Shown piece by piece: positions 1 to 19,332 of a DNA stretch of 64,000 nucleotides. The stretch covers positions 42,470,001 to 42,534,000 of the forward strand of contig OZ231128.1 of assembly GCA_965153355.1 (NCBI GenBank). The letters run 5' to 3'. Within the stretch, counting starts at the first letter, position 1, and every line of letters begins with the position of its first letter. The position numbers and the translations under genes were made by a program. The DNA is from Flaccisagitta enflata (lineage: Eukaryota; Chaetognatha; Sagittoidea; Aphragmophora). The notes under the pieces were generated by a model. That model was not told where the DNA came from. It searched no databases and was given only the letters and a program-made list of their open reading frames with translations.

Positions 1-97
1 AGAAACTATACAACTCTAGTAACCAAGATTTTTTTTCTGCAATCAAAATCACTCAATTTGATTTGAGAAATGATAACAACAGTTTAAAAAACGATAG

Positions 98-5938
<5,841 letters not shown>

Positions 5939-6289
5939 TGCACCGCCTTACTCTTAAAGACCGACCGACGGACGTGACTTCTTAAGTGAGAACCTATGTA
6001 TTTTCAAATTGGTTTGTGCTATGAGTATGAGATAACGAGCCAGTTGCCAGTCCAGCCAGACATTGGCCACCTTTCTATGATAGGTGGAGCAATATCCCTC
6101 ACTATACCCATATATTGAAAAAATATGGAAGAGGGCCTTGTGAGCCCCCACTGACTACTTACTACACGCATCACTTCTAGTTTTCCTTTTAGCAAAACTA
6201 ACTTAGCAAACATCCATTCTGAGTCTAACCCAAAACACTAATGCTTATCAAAATAGCTAAGGGCAAATGATTGTTACCTGTGTTACATT

Positions 6290-7125
6290 TGGGCACTTTG
6301 CATGGCAAAAGTTTGGAATTTCTTCTCGTCCTGCTTACTCAAGAAGGAGGGACTAATTTCAAGGCCCTGACCATTTTTCTTTTTCCAAAAATTGTCTATC
6401 TTCCGTTTTTTTTAGCAGCCTTCTTTTATGTCCTTTTTGGCGTAATGCAGTGGGAGATACTGTCGGGCTTCAGTTTGTTCGTAACACCATGGACCTCTAC
6501 CTTTACACATTTAAGCCATTCATCTGTGTATAGACAACACCCACGACATTTTCGTTTTTGTCTTGTTCATGGTTTTTGTTTAATAGGTAAGTTTATAAGG
6601 CAATTGTTAGTCTCTTTAGCAACGAAAAAGCATGGGGAAATTTGCTTCCCCATTGAACTCTATGGGAAACTTGAAATGCTAAAAAACAAGCCCAAGAGGG
6701 CAACAGTCGCGTGCGTCTGGTAATGACAAACAAAAGAGCAAAACATGTTAAAATGTTAAAAATGTTAAAAGAAGTAAAATGTTAAAAAATGTTAAAGAAT
6801 GTTAAAAAATGTTAAAGAATGTTAAAGAATGTTAAAAAATGTTAAAAAATGTTTAAAAATGTTTAAAAATGTTAAATAATGTTAAAAAATGTTAAAAAAT
6901 GTCAAAAACATTCAAAATTTAAAAATGTTACCGACGGACAAACGGACCAACCGACCGACTGACAGAGTAAGGTGTTTGAGTCGCGTGCACGCAACTAAAA
7001 ACGGAAGAAGAATGAAATTTGAGAAAAGGAAAATGGTCATTTTCATTGGGTTTTTTTTCACTCTGTATTGGGTTAGCGGGACGAAAAGAAATTCCAATTT
7101 TTTGCTCTGCGGAGCACCCAAGTGT
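6290..7125. repeat. Inverted pair of related segments flanking an AT-rich tandem array
   Basis: A roughly 120-base segment starting about 6290 (TTGGAATTTCTTCTCGTCC) recurs reversed near 6990-7125. Between them, 6740-6920 is a degenerate 11-13 bp tandem repeat of ATGTTAAAAA. A hairpin-element 3' end (GAGTCGCGTGCACGCAACTA) lies at about 6975-7000. Another fragment of the same flank (CATATTGGGTTAGCGGGACG) is near 53110. The long frame on the plus strand here (6271-6723) has no splice or codon evidence for being a gene. Confidence 0.55.
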
Positions 7126-7444
7126 TACATGTACATGTTATCATGTAGCATGTCATCATCGACATTATAATCAAAAGTCGATCAATCCTGACTAATGGTA
7201 ACGATGCTAATTATTTTCCAATCAGAATGAACCCATTCGTCCATGGAGTTTCCCGTTCAAGTATGTCCCGGACGACCCAAACAATTTTGTCAGCATTCCT
7301 GATCCTCTGTCCCTCTGACAACATCGCATCAACGAATGAAGAAAATGGAATATCTGACTTTTGTTGGCATCACAATTTGTTTTTCATGGCAAAGGGTTTT
7401 TTTTTTGTTGTTGTACTGTTTGTTTCAAAATACAAAATATAGCT

Positions 7445-8047
7445 ACAGTGGGGTTCGTGGAATAACAGCCTAAACTGGAGGAAGGTATTTAAGTGTCTTA
7501 ATATCATTTGACAAACTTGATATTTGAAATATAAGTTGTTCACTTGATGCTTTTGTCCCTGAGTTTTTTGGTTGCTATGGAAACCAAAATTATTTTTTTG
7601 AACATTCATAACAACTAGAATATCAATATTTTGACAAATATTATCAGGGAATATCAATCAGAATTGAATTTGCTACAACTTTCCCACAGTATGTCCTGTA
7701 AGAATATTGCTCGTTAAGCTGTTGCTAGGGAGCATCATTTAGCGGTTGCTAGGTGTGATACCCCCTAGCAATGGCCAAACGAGCAATATTCTTACAGAAC
7801 ATACTGTGGGAAAGTCGTAGCAAATTCAATTTTGAGCAATGTTCCCTGACAATATTTTTCAAAATAATAATATTTTTGTGGTTATTAATGTTTGAAAAAA
7901 TGATTTTGGTTTCCATAACAACCAATAAACTCAGGGACAAAAGCATCAAGTGAACAACTTATATTTCAAATATCAAGTTTGTCAAATGAAATTAAGACAC
8001 TTAGATACCTTCCTCCAATTTAGGCTGTTATTCCACGAACCCCACTG
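7445..8047. mobile_element. Foldback Tc1-like MITE, about 600 bp
   Basis: The TIR starts CAGTGGGGTTCGTGGAATAA and the right end is its reverse complement, flanked by TA (7443-7444, 8048-8049). The two arms (about 7445-7725 and 7770-8047) are inverted copies of each other over nearly their whole length, leaving a central spacer of about 45 bases. It is non-coding. Confidence 0.85.
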
Positions 8048-8049
8048 TA

Positions 8050-8915
8050 TCTTGAAAGAGAAAACGGCAGAAAGAACAGCAGAAAAATCAAGCAAATTTT
8101 GCTGAATATCTTCTTGCATCTTTGTCACAATTGCAAAGCTTATCAAAAGAGACGATTGTAGTATCAGTGCTTCAGTCATTGTTGAAATTTTTTAGTGTGA
8201 AATTTTAATTTGTCTTCACTCTTCAGTATATCTACTTCATGAATGGCGCACGGCCATCATGCATTATAACCTAACAATCCATTACTCATGTAACAAAATA
8301 TCATTGTTCATTTTACTCCTCAGATGCATATATCATAGTCAAAACTTCCTTGAATTGTTGACTGTTAATTTAGTTTTTTTCATGAGTCTGTTTTTCTGAA
8401 TCACGCTTGTGGCCCGATTGAAATTGATTAAAACAATTGTCCAGTTGTCGCAATATAACAAGGACTGAAACGCCAAATTGCACAAATTATCTCAGAGTGA
8501 GTCTAGCTAAACTAGCAAAACTAAAAAGGCATGCTTCTAGTTGTCCCAGTTACAGAAAATTTGGATGTCGAGACAGTTCCGTTTTAAACTTGTCTCACTT
8601 GGCCTACAAGAAGCTAGATGTATGCTTTTCAATTTCATGGTTATACTTTCAGTGTTGCAGTTCCAATTAGTTGTGGAGCAGAATTTCTTTTAGAAATGCC
8701 GAGCTCTGCAAAAGCAATTATCAAGTATGTATTGTCCCAAACATTTCGTTTAGAAATACCGATGTGCAAATTGATCGCTTTTTGGACTCTCAAATCGAGC
8801 TATAAGCGCCAATAAGCTTAGGATGTATAGTTGTCTATTGACCTGCAATTAACGGATTGATTCTAAAAATGATCACCCAACAGGAATTAAGGCAAAGTTG
8901 ACAGACATCAATTTT
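8050..8915. other. Unassigned intergenic sequence
   Basis: I see no gene, splice-consistent exon or clear repeat here. Short open frames show no family resemblance. Confidence 0.4.
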
Positions 8916-9500
8916 TTTCGGACACAGGGGAAATCTGTTTGTACGTACGTAGGTCTGTACGTTCCCCCCCCATCAGGGCTTCGTCTCCTTTGGGGCCTAT
9001 TTTGACCCAAATTCTGCCAAATAGCCCAAATCCAAGCAATATGGCCCAAATCTGAGCAAAATGGCCCAAATCTAAGCATAATGGCCTAGATCTAAGCAAA
9101 ATGGCCTATTTTTAGCCTAAAAACCCGACTCTGGCCTGAGGTCTATCATTTTGGCCTCTTAAACTCATATGATGGCCTCCAATACCTACATTCTGACCAG
9201 ATTTGGGCCATTTTACTTGGATTTGGGCCTTTTTGCTTAGATTTGGGCCATATTGCTTGGATTTGGGCTATTTGGCAGAATTTAGGTCAGACTAGGCCCC
9301 AAAGGAGATGAAGCCCTGAGGATGGGGTGGGGGGGGGATGGACAGACGGACGGGCGGACAGACAGACAGATTCCCCCTGTGTTCTACAGGACTTCGTCCC
9401 CTTCGGGGCTGCTGCCCTGCTCCCCCTCAACTTAAATCGCACACTGCTCCAGCAGGGCACGGGTACCGCTGACCACTTACTGCCTTTGGGCTGCTATTAA
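8916..9500 (+). repeat. Minisatellite element of the GGCCCC-hairpin family
   Basis: It has a 'CACAGGGGAAATCTG' flank, degenerate 20-bp units of GGCCCAAATC(T/C)AAGCA-type, then the inverted flank CTGTGTTCTACAGGAC and CGTCCCCTTCGGGGCTGC. The terminal block is CAGGGCACGGGTACCGCTGA. This is the same layout as the copies at 42440-43085 and 58335-60240. Confidence 0.7.
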
Positions 9501-9683
9501 ATCATCAAGACAATGAAAATTTCTCGCCAACAGAATCTGCATGCTTTATTTGGCACCCGTTTGATGAACATGAATTTGCAATTGAGGATTTCTTGGAAAT
9601 AAGTTGATAGTGACAATTGGACAATTAGTTTTAACCTAATAGGAAATCCTTTGCTCTCAACGAACAATTCTTCTCATCAGCTA

Positions 9684-10616
9684 CAGGGAATACCCCGCAA
9701 TATGACACTAAAGAAAAGTCATATTTCAGCTTCTAGGAGTGATAATCCAATTCTGAAAAAAATTCAAGAAAGCACTTTTTAACCGAATTTAGGAGAAACA
9801 AAGTAAATGAGTATATATTCAAAACTCTGACCGCACTGTAGCATTGAAAGAAGTTGGCGAGGCATGCATTTTTTGGAGTGGTTATGCTCATTTTGATGAA
9901 ATTTCTCAACCTATTGAGCTAAAACCCCCGGATTGGGCTAGAATCAAAGCTCTTTTGATGGAGATTATGACTACCTAAAATGACCAAGCTGTCTATGTAT
10001 GTGTAATCAGAAATTCACACTTGATCTTTTTGGCGGTTACGGCGAAGTAGTTTTTTAAGCGCAAAATAATCCTGTGACAGAAAGGTCATGATTTTCTGTT
10101 TTACCTAATCCTTTTTAACTTCGGTTAATGCAAAATTTAGGTAGAATTCCTTTGCTAGATTCTTTTCAGCCTCTTATTCAATTTTATGGATCTGTCGAGT
10201 GTGAATTAGCCTATCAAAGGCCAAAAACAACATTTTTGCACTGGAAATCCTTGTGAAAAATGTAATAATTTGATAGAAATATGATGGGAAACTCACGAAA
10301 CATTTCAGATACTAAATGTCATCAGAAAATATTCAATTTGAGACCGTTTCCAGCAGTTTTGCACAATATGTTAATAAATGGCAGTAAAAGAGAACAAAAC
10401 CCTCAATGTTTTCTTTGGAAAAACAGCGATTTTGCTTAAAAATTGAGTCATATTTCATTTATTCCATGTATTTTTTTTTCAACACCAATTTATTAGTCTA
10501 AAACAAACAAAATCGGTTTGAAAGATCTTCCAGGAACTTTTTTCAGAAATAGATTATCATGTCTAGAAGCAGAAGTATGACGTTTTCTTTGTTGTCACAT
10601 TGCGGGGTATTCCCTG
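9684..10616. mobile_element. TA-flanked non-autonomous DNA transposon, 933 bp
   Basis: The left TIR CAGGGAATACCCCGCAATAT is mirrored by ATTGCGGGGTATTCCCTG, with TA on each side (9682-9683, 10617-10618). There is no open frame of useful length. It is probably a Tc1/mariner-derived MITE. Confidence 0.8.
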
Positions 10617-11301
10617 TAAACAAAGCAAGACAGATCGACAAATCGCAAATAATTGACAGATGTGAAACATCAGGGAAGAACTTTTTTCCTACGAAATAGG
10701 GCTATTCGGTTTCATCACCTTCCCAAGATTATTTCATAGACATTTTAAAATAACAATATAAGGTCAATTTCGTTTTTTAATAAATGATACATATGGTAAA
10801 GCAATACAGGTTTTTTGTTGATATTTCATACTACTCCGATGCTTTCTCATGCTGTCACCGTAAAGTTGCTCACCCAGTTTATCATAACTGACATAAGGCG
10901 GCAACATCACATATCAAAGGAAAGATCTAACGAAATGAAACAAATACCCGAGGGTAAAATAAGATGCATCCACATCTGGCATTCTAACTTTTTGGTAACA
11001 GACTGACTGACAGACAGACAGACAGACAGACAAACTGAAGGACGGACCTACAATACTGACTGATTGACGGACAGATAAAACTACTTTTAGAAATGCCTGG
11101 ACGCATGTAAACCAAAAAAAGGAAAGACATATGGCCCGACGAACCATGCACTGAGCATTCGACATTGAAAACCAATCCACTAGAGACTAAACTAATCGAA
11201 TTGCTTTTAGAGCCATCGGATGAAAACAAAATAATAACAAAAAGAGACAAAACTTGTTTCAAACCGAACAAAAGAATAATTTACATCCACGCCTTGGAAA
11301 G

Positions 11302-11368
<67 letters not shown>

Positions 11369-11446
11369 CCAACATGCAGAAACATTGCGACAGCAAAAAG
11401 AGACTGAGCTAAGGTGACAAAAATGATGAAAGAGGACATCGGAATT
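10617..11446. other. Intergenic/3' flank of the receptor gene with decayed repeats
   Basis: It contains a decayed hairpin element (10996-11110, with (GACA)n and (GGAC)n runs) and a (GA)n run at about 11305-11368. I found no convincing polyadenylation signal on the minus strand just downstream of the receptor stop. Confidence 0.45.
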
Positions 11447-12923
11447 TCAATAACGAAACACTTGATTATCGTAACCGTTCCGGCCATCAGCGTTGGCGCC
11501 TCTTCGAACTGCTGACACGCCGTTGCCTACGCCGACGTCACCTCCTCCTCCTGCTCCTCCTCCTCCTGCTGCTCCTCCACCGACGCCATTGCCGATGCCA
11601 TTGCCGACGATGACTCTGCCGTAACGATCGACCTCGGCTCCAAAAAGTTTCCTCTTAGCTACGTTGCCGAGACGACAACAGGCGGAATTACGGAAAATCA
11701 ACTTGGGATTGAAGAGAGCGTAGACGCCGATGCGAAAAGCCGATCCGGCCATGATGAACACGTAACAGAACGTGTTGAATTTGCGGACGCTGACGTCATC
11801 GGCGACGGCGGCGGCGGCGGCGGCGGAATCGTCCAAAATCCAAGCGGCGTAAATGGCGTAGTTGACGAGAAATGGCGCGTAACAAACGAGCGCCAACAGA
11901 CAAGCGCCGATCGACATGAGTTGACATCGGCTAGCGCCCTCTGGTTTTGGAGGGGTAGACGAGGAAGAAGAAAAAGACGAGGAGGAAGAGCAGGTGGAGG
12001 AGAAGGCGGAGGAGGTGGAGATGCAAAATCCTTCGTCGATGCTGTCGCTGTCGCCGCTGCTGATGCAGTAGCCGTCGGCGACCGGCGTTAGGGCCATATT
12101 GGTGCGGAAGACGACGATCGACAGAGAGATGAAAGGAACGATAAAACGCAGCAAGTAATTGAGAATATACTCGTAGATCCAAACGTACAAATCGTGGTCG
12201 TAGAGAGCGATGGAAGTCGTGTTGGCGGGAACCGACCATGACATCGACGAAGGAACGTAGATAGAAGTGCATACCACCTTTTTTTTTCAAAAGATTGGAG
12301 TCGGTTACATAACATTGATTGATGAATTTTTCAGTCAGTATGTCAGAAGGTTTTACTGAAGAATCAACTACCCCTCCCCAGTGGCCATCCACACGCGGTT
12401 TAGCTTATCCGGTTTTCGGGGGCGGGGAAGGGGTGATAGTTTGGGATACAAAACCAAGAGAAAAACAAGGCTAACGATGCGTCCTTTTTGAATGAACATT
12501 TTAAATAAATGAACGTTGTTTATGAAGGAAGGAATGAATGAATGAATGAATGAATGAGGGAATAAATTGGTGCTGCTTTTTGGATTAAAGGGCCTTGGAT
12601 TTTGCGATTTAAACATTTGCATGACGGGCCAACAGATGGACAGACATGACATCCTTTAAGTTACAAATAGAGATGCGAGGACGCATCTAAAAAGAACCAA
12701 TGCCGTTAGCAATTTTAAAAAAAAATTTCATTAAAGTTAGAGTTTTACACAAAAACTGTCTCACCTTTGGCAAGTTAATGGCAACCGAAGCGACGATGAC
12801 AACGGCAATCGTGATAATGACGCGAGACGTTGAACGACGGAAGCGGCGCCAATCGTCAGTTTTACTCACTGACATAAACACGTCACACGCCATCGTCATC
12901 AAAAACCACACGTCGCAAGTCTG

Positions 12924-13001
<78 letters not shown>

Positions 13002-14044
13002 GAAAGAGAGAAAGACAGAAAGAAAGAAAGAAAGAAAGAAAGGAAGGAAGAAAGAGAGAAAAAAAGTGAATCTTCGATTTTCTACATAACTCATTTGATA
13101 CTGAACAAGTGACGCGGGGTCACAATATCGTTGCGGACGGGTGGGCAGGGGCACCCCCAGCCTCACCCCAACCCCCTTCCCACACACTAACATACACCCA
13201 CACACATTCAATGACAACTGCAGCGTCATAAATGCGCGTTTCTTGCGTTTTCAACTCGAGCGTGACAGACCGACCAACCAACCGACCGACCAACCAACCG
13301 ACCAACAGACAAGGCTTATTATAGAGTTGCGTGTCCGCAACTAAAAATCGTCTCGGAGACGGGCAGATCGACGGTCGGTCAGCCCGGCGGATGAAAGACT
13401 GACTGTATAACAACATCAGACAACACCTCATGTCGAGGTAAGAGGGCGTGTCATAGAACAAGGACGGTTTCGGCACCTGTACAAAATCTGCAAATGGTTC
13501 CATATAGAAATTGAATCTGCCTCTTCTGTTGTCTTCCAGGTTGACTGTGCTGTTGGTCTCCTGGACGACGTCAACCAAATACGTTAGAGAATAATAGGTG
13601 CCTAATCAAGGGTAAAATGAAATTCGGGTACAAAATTAACCTATTGAATTTACAGATTCACCATCGTTGGTGTGGTGGATAGTTACTGGTAGATAGTGTA
13701 GTTACTGGTAGATACAGGTGTCATGAGAAAGACAATTGACAAAAAAGTAGAACTAGGTCTAAGAAATTCTCTCCTCTCCCCCCCCCCCCGAAAAAAATGT
13801 CTTTCTACGAAATAAAAGTAAACTTACCCCACACGACGAGTAAGACGACGTCCGCTATTGCCAAAACGACGTTATAGACGAGTTTCCGCTTCTTTTCTCT
13901 AACGAGTACCGTAATTAGGAGCAGGTTGAAGATGACGCCGAGCAGACAAATGCAGCCGCCGCCCCAACCCAGCACAGCCTCGTCGAAACTGCGCAATGAC
14001 GACGGAGTGTCCGGCGAGTCTAACACGCGACTGAAGCCTCCCAT
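11447..14044 (-). CDS. Rhodopsin-like GPCR, peptide/FMRFamide-receptor type, 4 exons
   Basis: The exons on the minus strand are 14044-13828, 13601-13477, 12920-12765 and 12277-11447 (stop included). All junction phases match, giving 442 residues. Helix 1 holds GVIFNLLLITVL and helix 2 NVVLAIADVVLL (Asn and Asp at the canonical places). An NST glycosylation site precedes helix 3, which reads TCDVWFLMTMACDVFM. Helix 4 is VIITIAVVIVASVAINLP, helix 5 contains FIVPFISLSIVVF, helix 6 ACLLALVCYAPFLVNY and helix 7 ends VYALFNPKL. The order and the AINLP/CYxP features resemble FMRFamide/peptide receptors of invertebrates. Oddities are DRY replaced by DVF, no NPxxY asparagine, a Ser/Thr-rich third loop and a Gly-rich tail. 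ATG 14044 is the first Met in frame; a TAG lies upstream, so an upstream exon is possible. The ligand cannot be inferred. Confidence 0.8.
12625..12695 (+). mobile_element. Short hairpin element end in a receptor intron
   Basis: The hairpin AGATGCGAGGACGCATCT is followed by AAAAAG and preceded by GGGCCAACAGATGGACAGAC. It lies between receptor exons 3 and 4. Confidence 0.65.
12926..12999. repeat. (GA)n microsatellite forming the polypyrimidine tract of a receptor exon
   Basis: On the coding (minus) strand this is (CT)n running to CTCTCCACAG, the acceptor of exon 12920-12765. The repeat therefore supplies the splice polypyrimidine tract. A degenerate purine tail with (GAAA)n extends to 13066. 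Confidence 0.9.
13108..13350 (+). mobile_element. Hairpin/(GACC)n element in a receptor intron
   Basis: It starts TGACGCGGGGTCACAATATC, continues with GGACGGGTGGGCAGGGGCA and a CA-rich spacer, then a GACCGACCAACCAACC run and the hairpin AGTTGCGTGTCCGCAACT followed by AAAAAT. The same 5' block occurs at 32011-32205 and, diverged, at 51850-52050. Confidence 0.75.
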
Positions 14045-14159
14045 TATGACGGTGAAAACGTAAAGGAGGAGGAAGGTGAAGTGGGGTGTGACGTGACCGA
14101 AGACGCTGACGATAGAGTCGGGGATGATAATGATGAAGAGACATTCGAGATGTGAAAAA

Positions 14160-15540
14160 GGCTCTTGCTAGTTCTTTAAAGGAACAAGAGATGCACGAAG
14201 GGTTTTTTAAGTCGCGACAAAAATGATGGAAAAGAGCGAACTAGAAAGAGGACTTCAAGTTGACCTTCCCCTCCGCTGCATTGGCTTCATCTACAAACTG
14301 ACGGGATATTTTGATTGAACGTCGAGGAAGCGCCCGATTATCGATGATTAAATTGTTAATTTTCATTATTATTTCGTTATTCTAGTTCAGAGACATTTCT
14401 ATGTCGGCATTTTCCTTGTTTCATCGCGCCAGTTTCAGTTCTTCAGGAACGCCGTAGTGGTTATCGAGAGCAACAATTGATCGTTTCATTCAAGTTTTTG
14501 TACATTTTGCTGTCCGATTGGTTTATCAGTTATAATAAACACACTGTTGTGAAAAAGTGGGTATTTCCGCCCTTTTCCGCAGATGTTTAAAAATTCAAAA
14601 CGTCAAGTTTTACCCGATTTAGCGGCAGCTCCCATCGAAAGAAATCTGGGAAACAGAAATAGTAGTTTGAAAAAAAATTTCTGTAAAGAGGGGCCCTCTA
14701 TTTTTAATTGGAGATTTTGGACTCTTGAGAAAAAGCCCATTAAAGTGGTCGAGGAGCTTCTTTTTCCTTTTTTTTTTTTTTGAGATGCACACCCACATTT
14801 ACCATTCTCCATCCATTTACGTTTAGGTGGATGATATTGTTGGACATAAGGTCGATAGGTCCATTGGTCAATTGATATTTTACATTTGTATTCTCACTGC
14901 CATGTTGTGTGTCTCAAGACGTTTGTGCAAAAGTTTGGGTCAATGTTGAGTTTTGCTAAACAAGTCAATGCTGAGTCAATGCTGAGTTTTGCTAAACAAG
15001 TCAATGCTGAGTCAATTCTGAGTTTTGCTAAACAAATACAGTCAGTAGACAGACAGTTTCGTTAGTACCAATGACGCGTATCTTTTTTGATTTTCATTTA
15101 CATTGAGCATTGGCCTTGTTCTATTTTTTACAATGATTAAGTTATCCTTAAGAGGCAAGCAAGCTTGGTCGTGGTGACTTAAACCGATCGGCGGAAATTC
15201 GATTTGGTTCAACGTTAACGAAATTTGATTATAGATATTTCACTTTTCTTCAAACCCGACTGCAACGGCGATTCAGCAGCGTACTTGGGCCGTCTGTCTG
15301 TTAATTTAATCCCAGTCTTTGCCATTCTTTTTTTTTCGATTTTGTTTCCGTGTTCATTTCTTTTTAATTCTTTGTTTTCTTTGTTTTTTTTTTTCTTTGT
15401 TGTTGTTTTTACCTGAAACATGAAAGATGTTTTCTCACTCTTACATTAAACGGATGTCTATTTGAAGCTTGATAGTATTGCAATTCAATCCTTTTTAAAG
15501 ACTCAGTTGAGCTGAACCAATTTTGACAAAAGCCCGACTA
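14160..15540. other. Intergenic sequence upstream of the receptor; 36-bp tandem repeat
   Basis: No gene is visible. At 14938-15043 a unit of about 36 bp containing GTCAATGCTGAGTTTTGCTA is repeated three times. The promoter of the receptor would lie here if ATG 14044 is the true start, but no clear element can be named. Confidence 0.4.
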
Positions 15541-15816
<276 letters not shown>

Positions 15817-16497
15817 CATATTCGTGGCCAGTTAAAGATCCGAATTAAAATCAATTTAAGAATCGCGGAGAACAATTATTAGGCAATATTTTGATAATAC
15901 ATCGATGAAATTAGATGCCATGGATTTGATTTCGGCGGTTTTTTTTTCCCTAAGAGTTAAGGTGCCAAAATTCGTTTTCCATTAAGGATTTTTTACCGTG
16001 GGATTTTTATTGTTCATCAAAAAAAGAAGAGGCGGGATGAAACCAAGGTTATCAATGATGCTTAATGCCGCTGCCTTGATATTTTGAGCTATTTTAAGGC
16101 ATTTTTACTCATAATGCAACGGCGGTTGCGGTACACAATCACCCAAAGTAATGAGTTCTGTGAATTGCACTTGTTGATTTTCACTTTTTGACCTTTAGCT
16201 TTAGGACCTTAACAATAACAGGGAAGCATTTTGGCCAAATCTTATGATTATATGGTATGATAGTATGTAATAGTAAAGTGGACATCTTGTTATTTAAGAA
16301 GTTTTCAAACAGCGTCCTTGATTATCATTGGGTAACCTTGAAAATAATAAGTTCCATGTCGATGATATTGATCAGGTCAATGACATAAAAGATAATCTGA
16401 CACGAGGGGCATATTAACATTGACCGCCGTTTCTTTTTATAAAATTAATTTTAGCTTACTAGAAACAGCATTTGACTCAACAGAGTGGTTTGATTTA
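15817..16497. other. Unassigned intergenic sequence
   Basis: AT-rich sequence with no exon, RNA gene or repeat that I can support. Confidence 0.35.
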
Positions 16498-16685
16498 TAG
16501 TCGCGTGCTACGTGACTCTACACCCCGCTTTGTCCGTCCGTCCGCCCGTCACATTTAACTTTTTCGTTGCATTGCGGTCGTTGGCCTCACTGCTCCTGCC
16601 CAAATGCTCAAGTGACCTTTGATATGGCCCCTGCCCACTCGCACGCGACTAGGGTGGCCGTGTGTCCTGGCAGTCCGGCCTTGTT
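16498..16685 (-). mobile_element. Hairpin element, reversed, near full length
   Basis: Reading rightward it has AGTCGCGTGCTACGTGACT, CTACACCCCGCTTTGTCCG, (CCGT)n, GGCCTCACTGCTCCTGCCCA, ATGGCCCCTGCCCACTCGCA and CCGGCCTTG. This is the reverse of the 40953-41135 layout and closely matches 55416-55605. Confidence 0.8.
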
Positions 16686-16942
16686 TTTACGTTTGAACTT
16701 TTGTTTTGTCTGTTTTAACTTTAAAAAAACAGATGTACTTTTTTTCTTTTATAATATGAATTCAGGGAAAAGAGAGGTAAAAACTATGAATAGCGTAACT
16801 CCGCGCTTCAGTACTTTATTGAATCTGGTTATTGGATACTGCCTAGTCTCAATGTTTCTCTTTGTTTTTTTTTCCATAGTTGTGTCAATGTGTCATGTCT
16901 GCGTCTTCTTTCCGTCGATATTTGCTTGATTCCTGTGCGTTT

Positions 16943-17866
<924 letters not shown>

Positions 17867-17997
17867 TGAACAACAAACCAAAAGATAGACATATTTTTCG
17901 TTTTATGAGTCTCGCGATCTCGCGACTCTCGCGACTCTCTGAGATTTGCTTCATGGTTTTGTTTTTCCGCGTCTCTGGTTGAAATGAAGATATTCTT

Positions 17998-18060
17998 TTT
18001 AGATGCGTCCTCGCATCTCTCTAAAAGGTGAGGTCCGTCCGTTGGTTGGTTAGTTTTTCC
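17998..18060 (-). mobile_element. Hairpin element end, reversed
   Basis: TTTTTAGATGCGTCCTCGCA and its partner stem are followed by CTCTAAAAGGTGAGGTCCGT and GGTTGGTTAG, the reversed terminal block of the family. Confidence 0.65.
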
Positions 18061-19090
18061 CTCACTCAAACGTTTAAATCACAAAATCTTTGGCTTTTTT
18101 ATTCATTCATGAAAAAATGTTTATTCAAAGAGAACGCATCGTTGACCTAATTGGCCTTGTTTCCGTTCAATCGTCAGATCGGACTCATTCTTAATTGCGT
18201 ACTCACGACCTAATCGTTTGGTGCTCAGATCAGTTGGTCCGTCATCATGCCAAAAAAACGAGGATTCGATTATCCACCCCTGGGTAATCACTTTTGATAT
18301 TGGAACGCTTCAATCAGAGACGATACGTCCGTCCGTCTAACCATAAGGATCGTGGAACATAGCTTAACCAATCGCGAAGGGCTCATGGGCAACTGCCCCT
18401 GGCCAATCGCTTGATTTCATTAATTCATTAGTCATTACCAACACAAACTGGTCGGACCAATATTGGTTCTCATAGAGATGAGAAAACTGATCCTTATATT
18501 TAATCCTTCTTGGCCACAGCAGAGGCAAATTTCGTTTTTGTTTTTTTTTTGAAGGCCAGGAAAAATGAGGAACTGGAACACGAAACGGAAACTAAGATCA
18601 TCCGTCCTCTCTTCTCAATCGCGGCCGACCTACTCCTTTAAAACGTCTCTTTTTTCGATCGGCCGTTGGTTCTTAAGTTTGAATTTTTTTGCGATATTGG
18701 TTGTGGGCACTGTGCAATGCGCACCCCTACTTGCACTTGAAAATCTTTAAATAATTCAAACCTTTTGGGAAACATATATTTTTCTCTTTAAGTCTTTTGT
18801 CATGGCCAGTTTTTCTTTTTTTCTTTTTTTTCATATTGATTTTTAAATTCCCAACTAAGCCCAAAAGCCCTTATATGGCAGAATAGTTACATCATCAAGA
18901 AATTTAGAATTAGAATTTGGAATGTGGTTAATCATTTTCTTCATCAGCGTCATCCGACCTTCAGCTTTAATCGACAACCATGGAATTGGAAATTTCCATT
19001 TCAGTCAATCGTAGGATAACATGAACTGAATTCCTTCCTGACGAGAGACGGTCAAACAAGTTACGACACAAATCGCTGTACACAAAATCG
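18061..19090. other. Unassigned intergenic sequence
   Basis: No gene, RNA gene or recognisable repeat is seen, apart from short T runs. Confidence 0.35.
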
Positions 19091-19092
19091 AT

Positions 19093-19095
<3 letters not shown>

Positions 19096-19190
<95 letters not shown>

Positions 19191-19234
19191 CTGACAAAGA
19201 AAGAATGAAACTAGGACAGAAAGTACAAGAATAG

Positions 19235-19330
<96 letters not shown>
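19096..19330. repeat. Two (GA)n microsatellites
   Basis: Tracts at 19096-19188 and 19240-19330 are separated by about 50 bases of unique sequence. Confidence 0.9.

Positions 19331-19332
<2 letters not shown>

Noticed and set aside
11931-12392. Alternative overlapping minus-strand frame in receptor exon 4
   Set aside because: It shadows the receptor frame, which alone carries helices 5-7.
13120-13476. Reading receptor exon 2 on through CLMLLYSQSF to the next donor
   Set aside because: The GTCAGT donor there is in the wrong phase for exon 12920-12765, whereas the GTGCCG donor after 13477 joins in phase and gives a normal helix 3.
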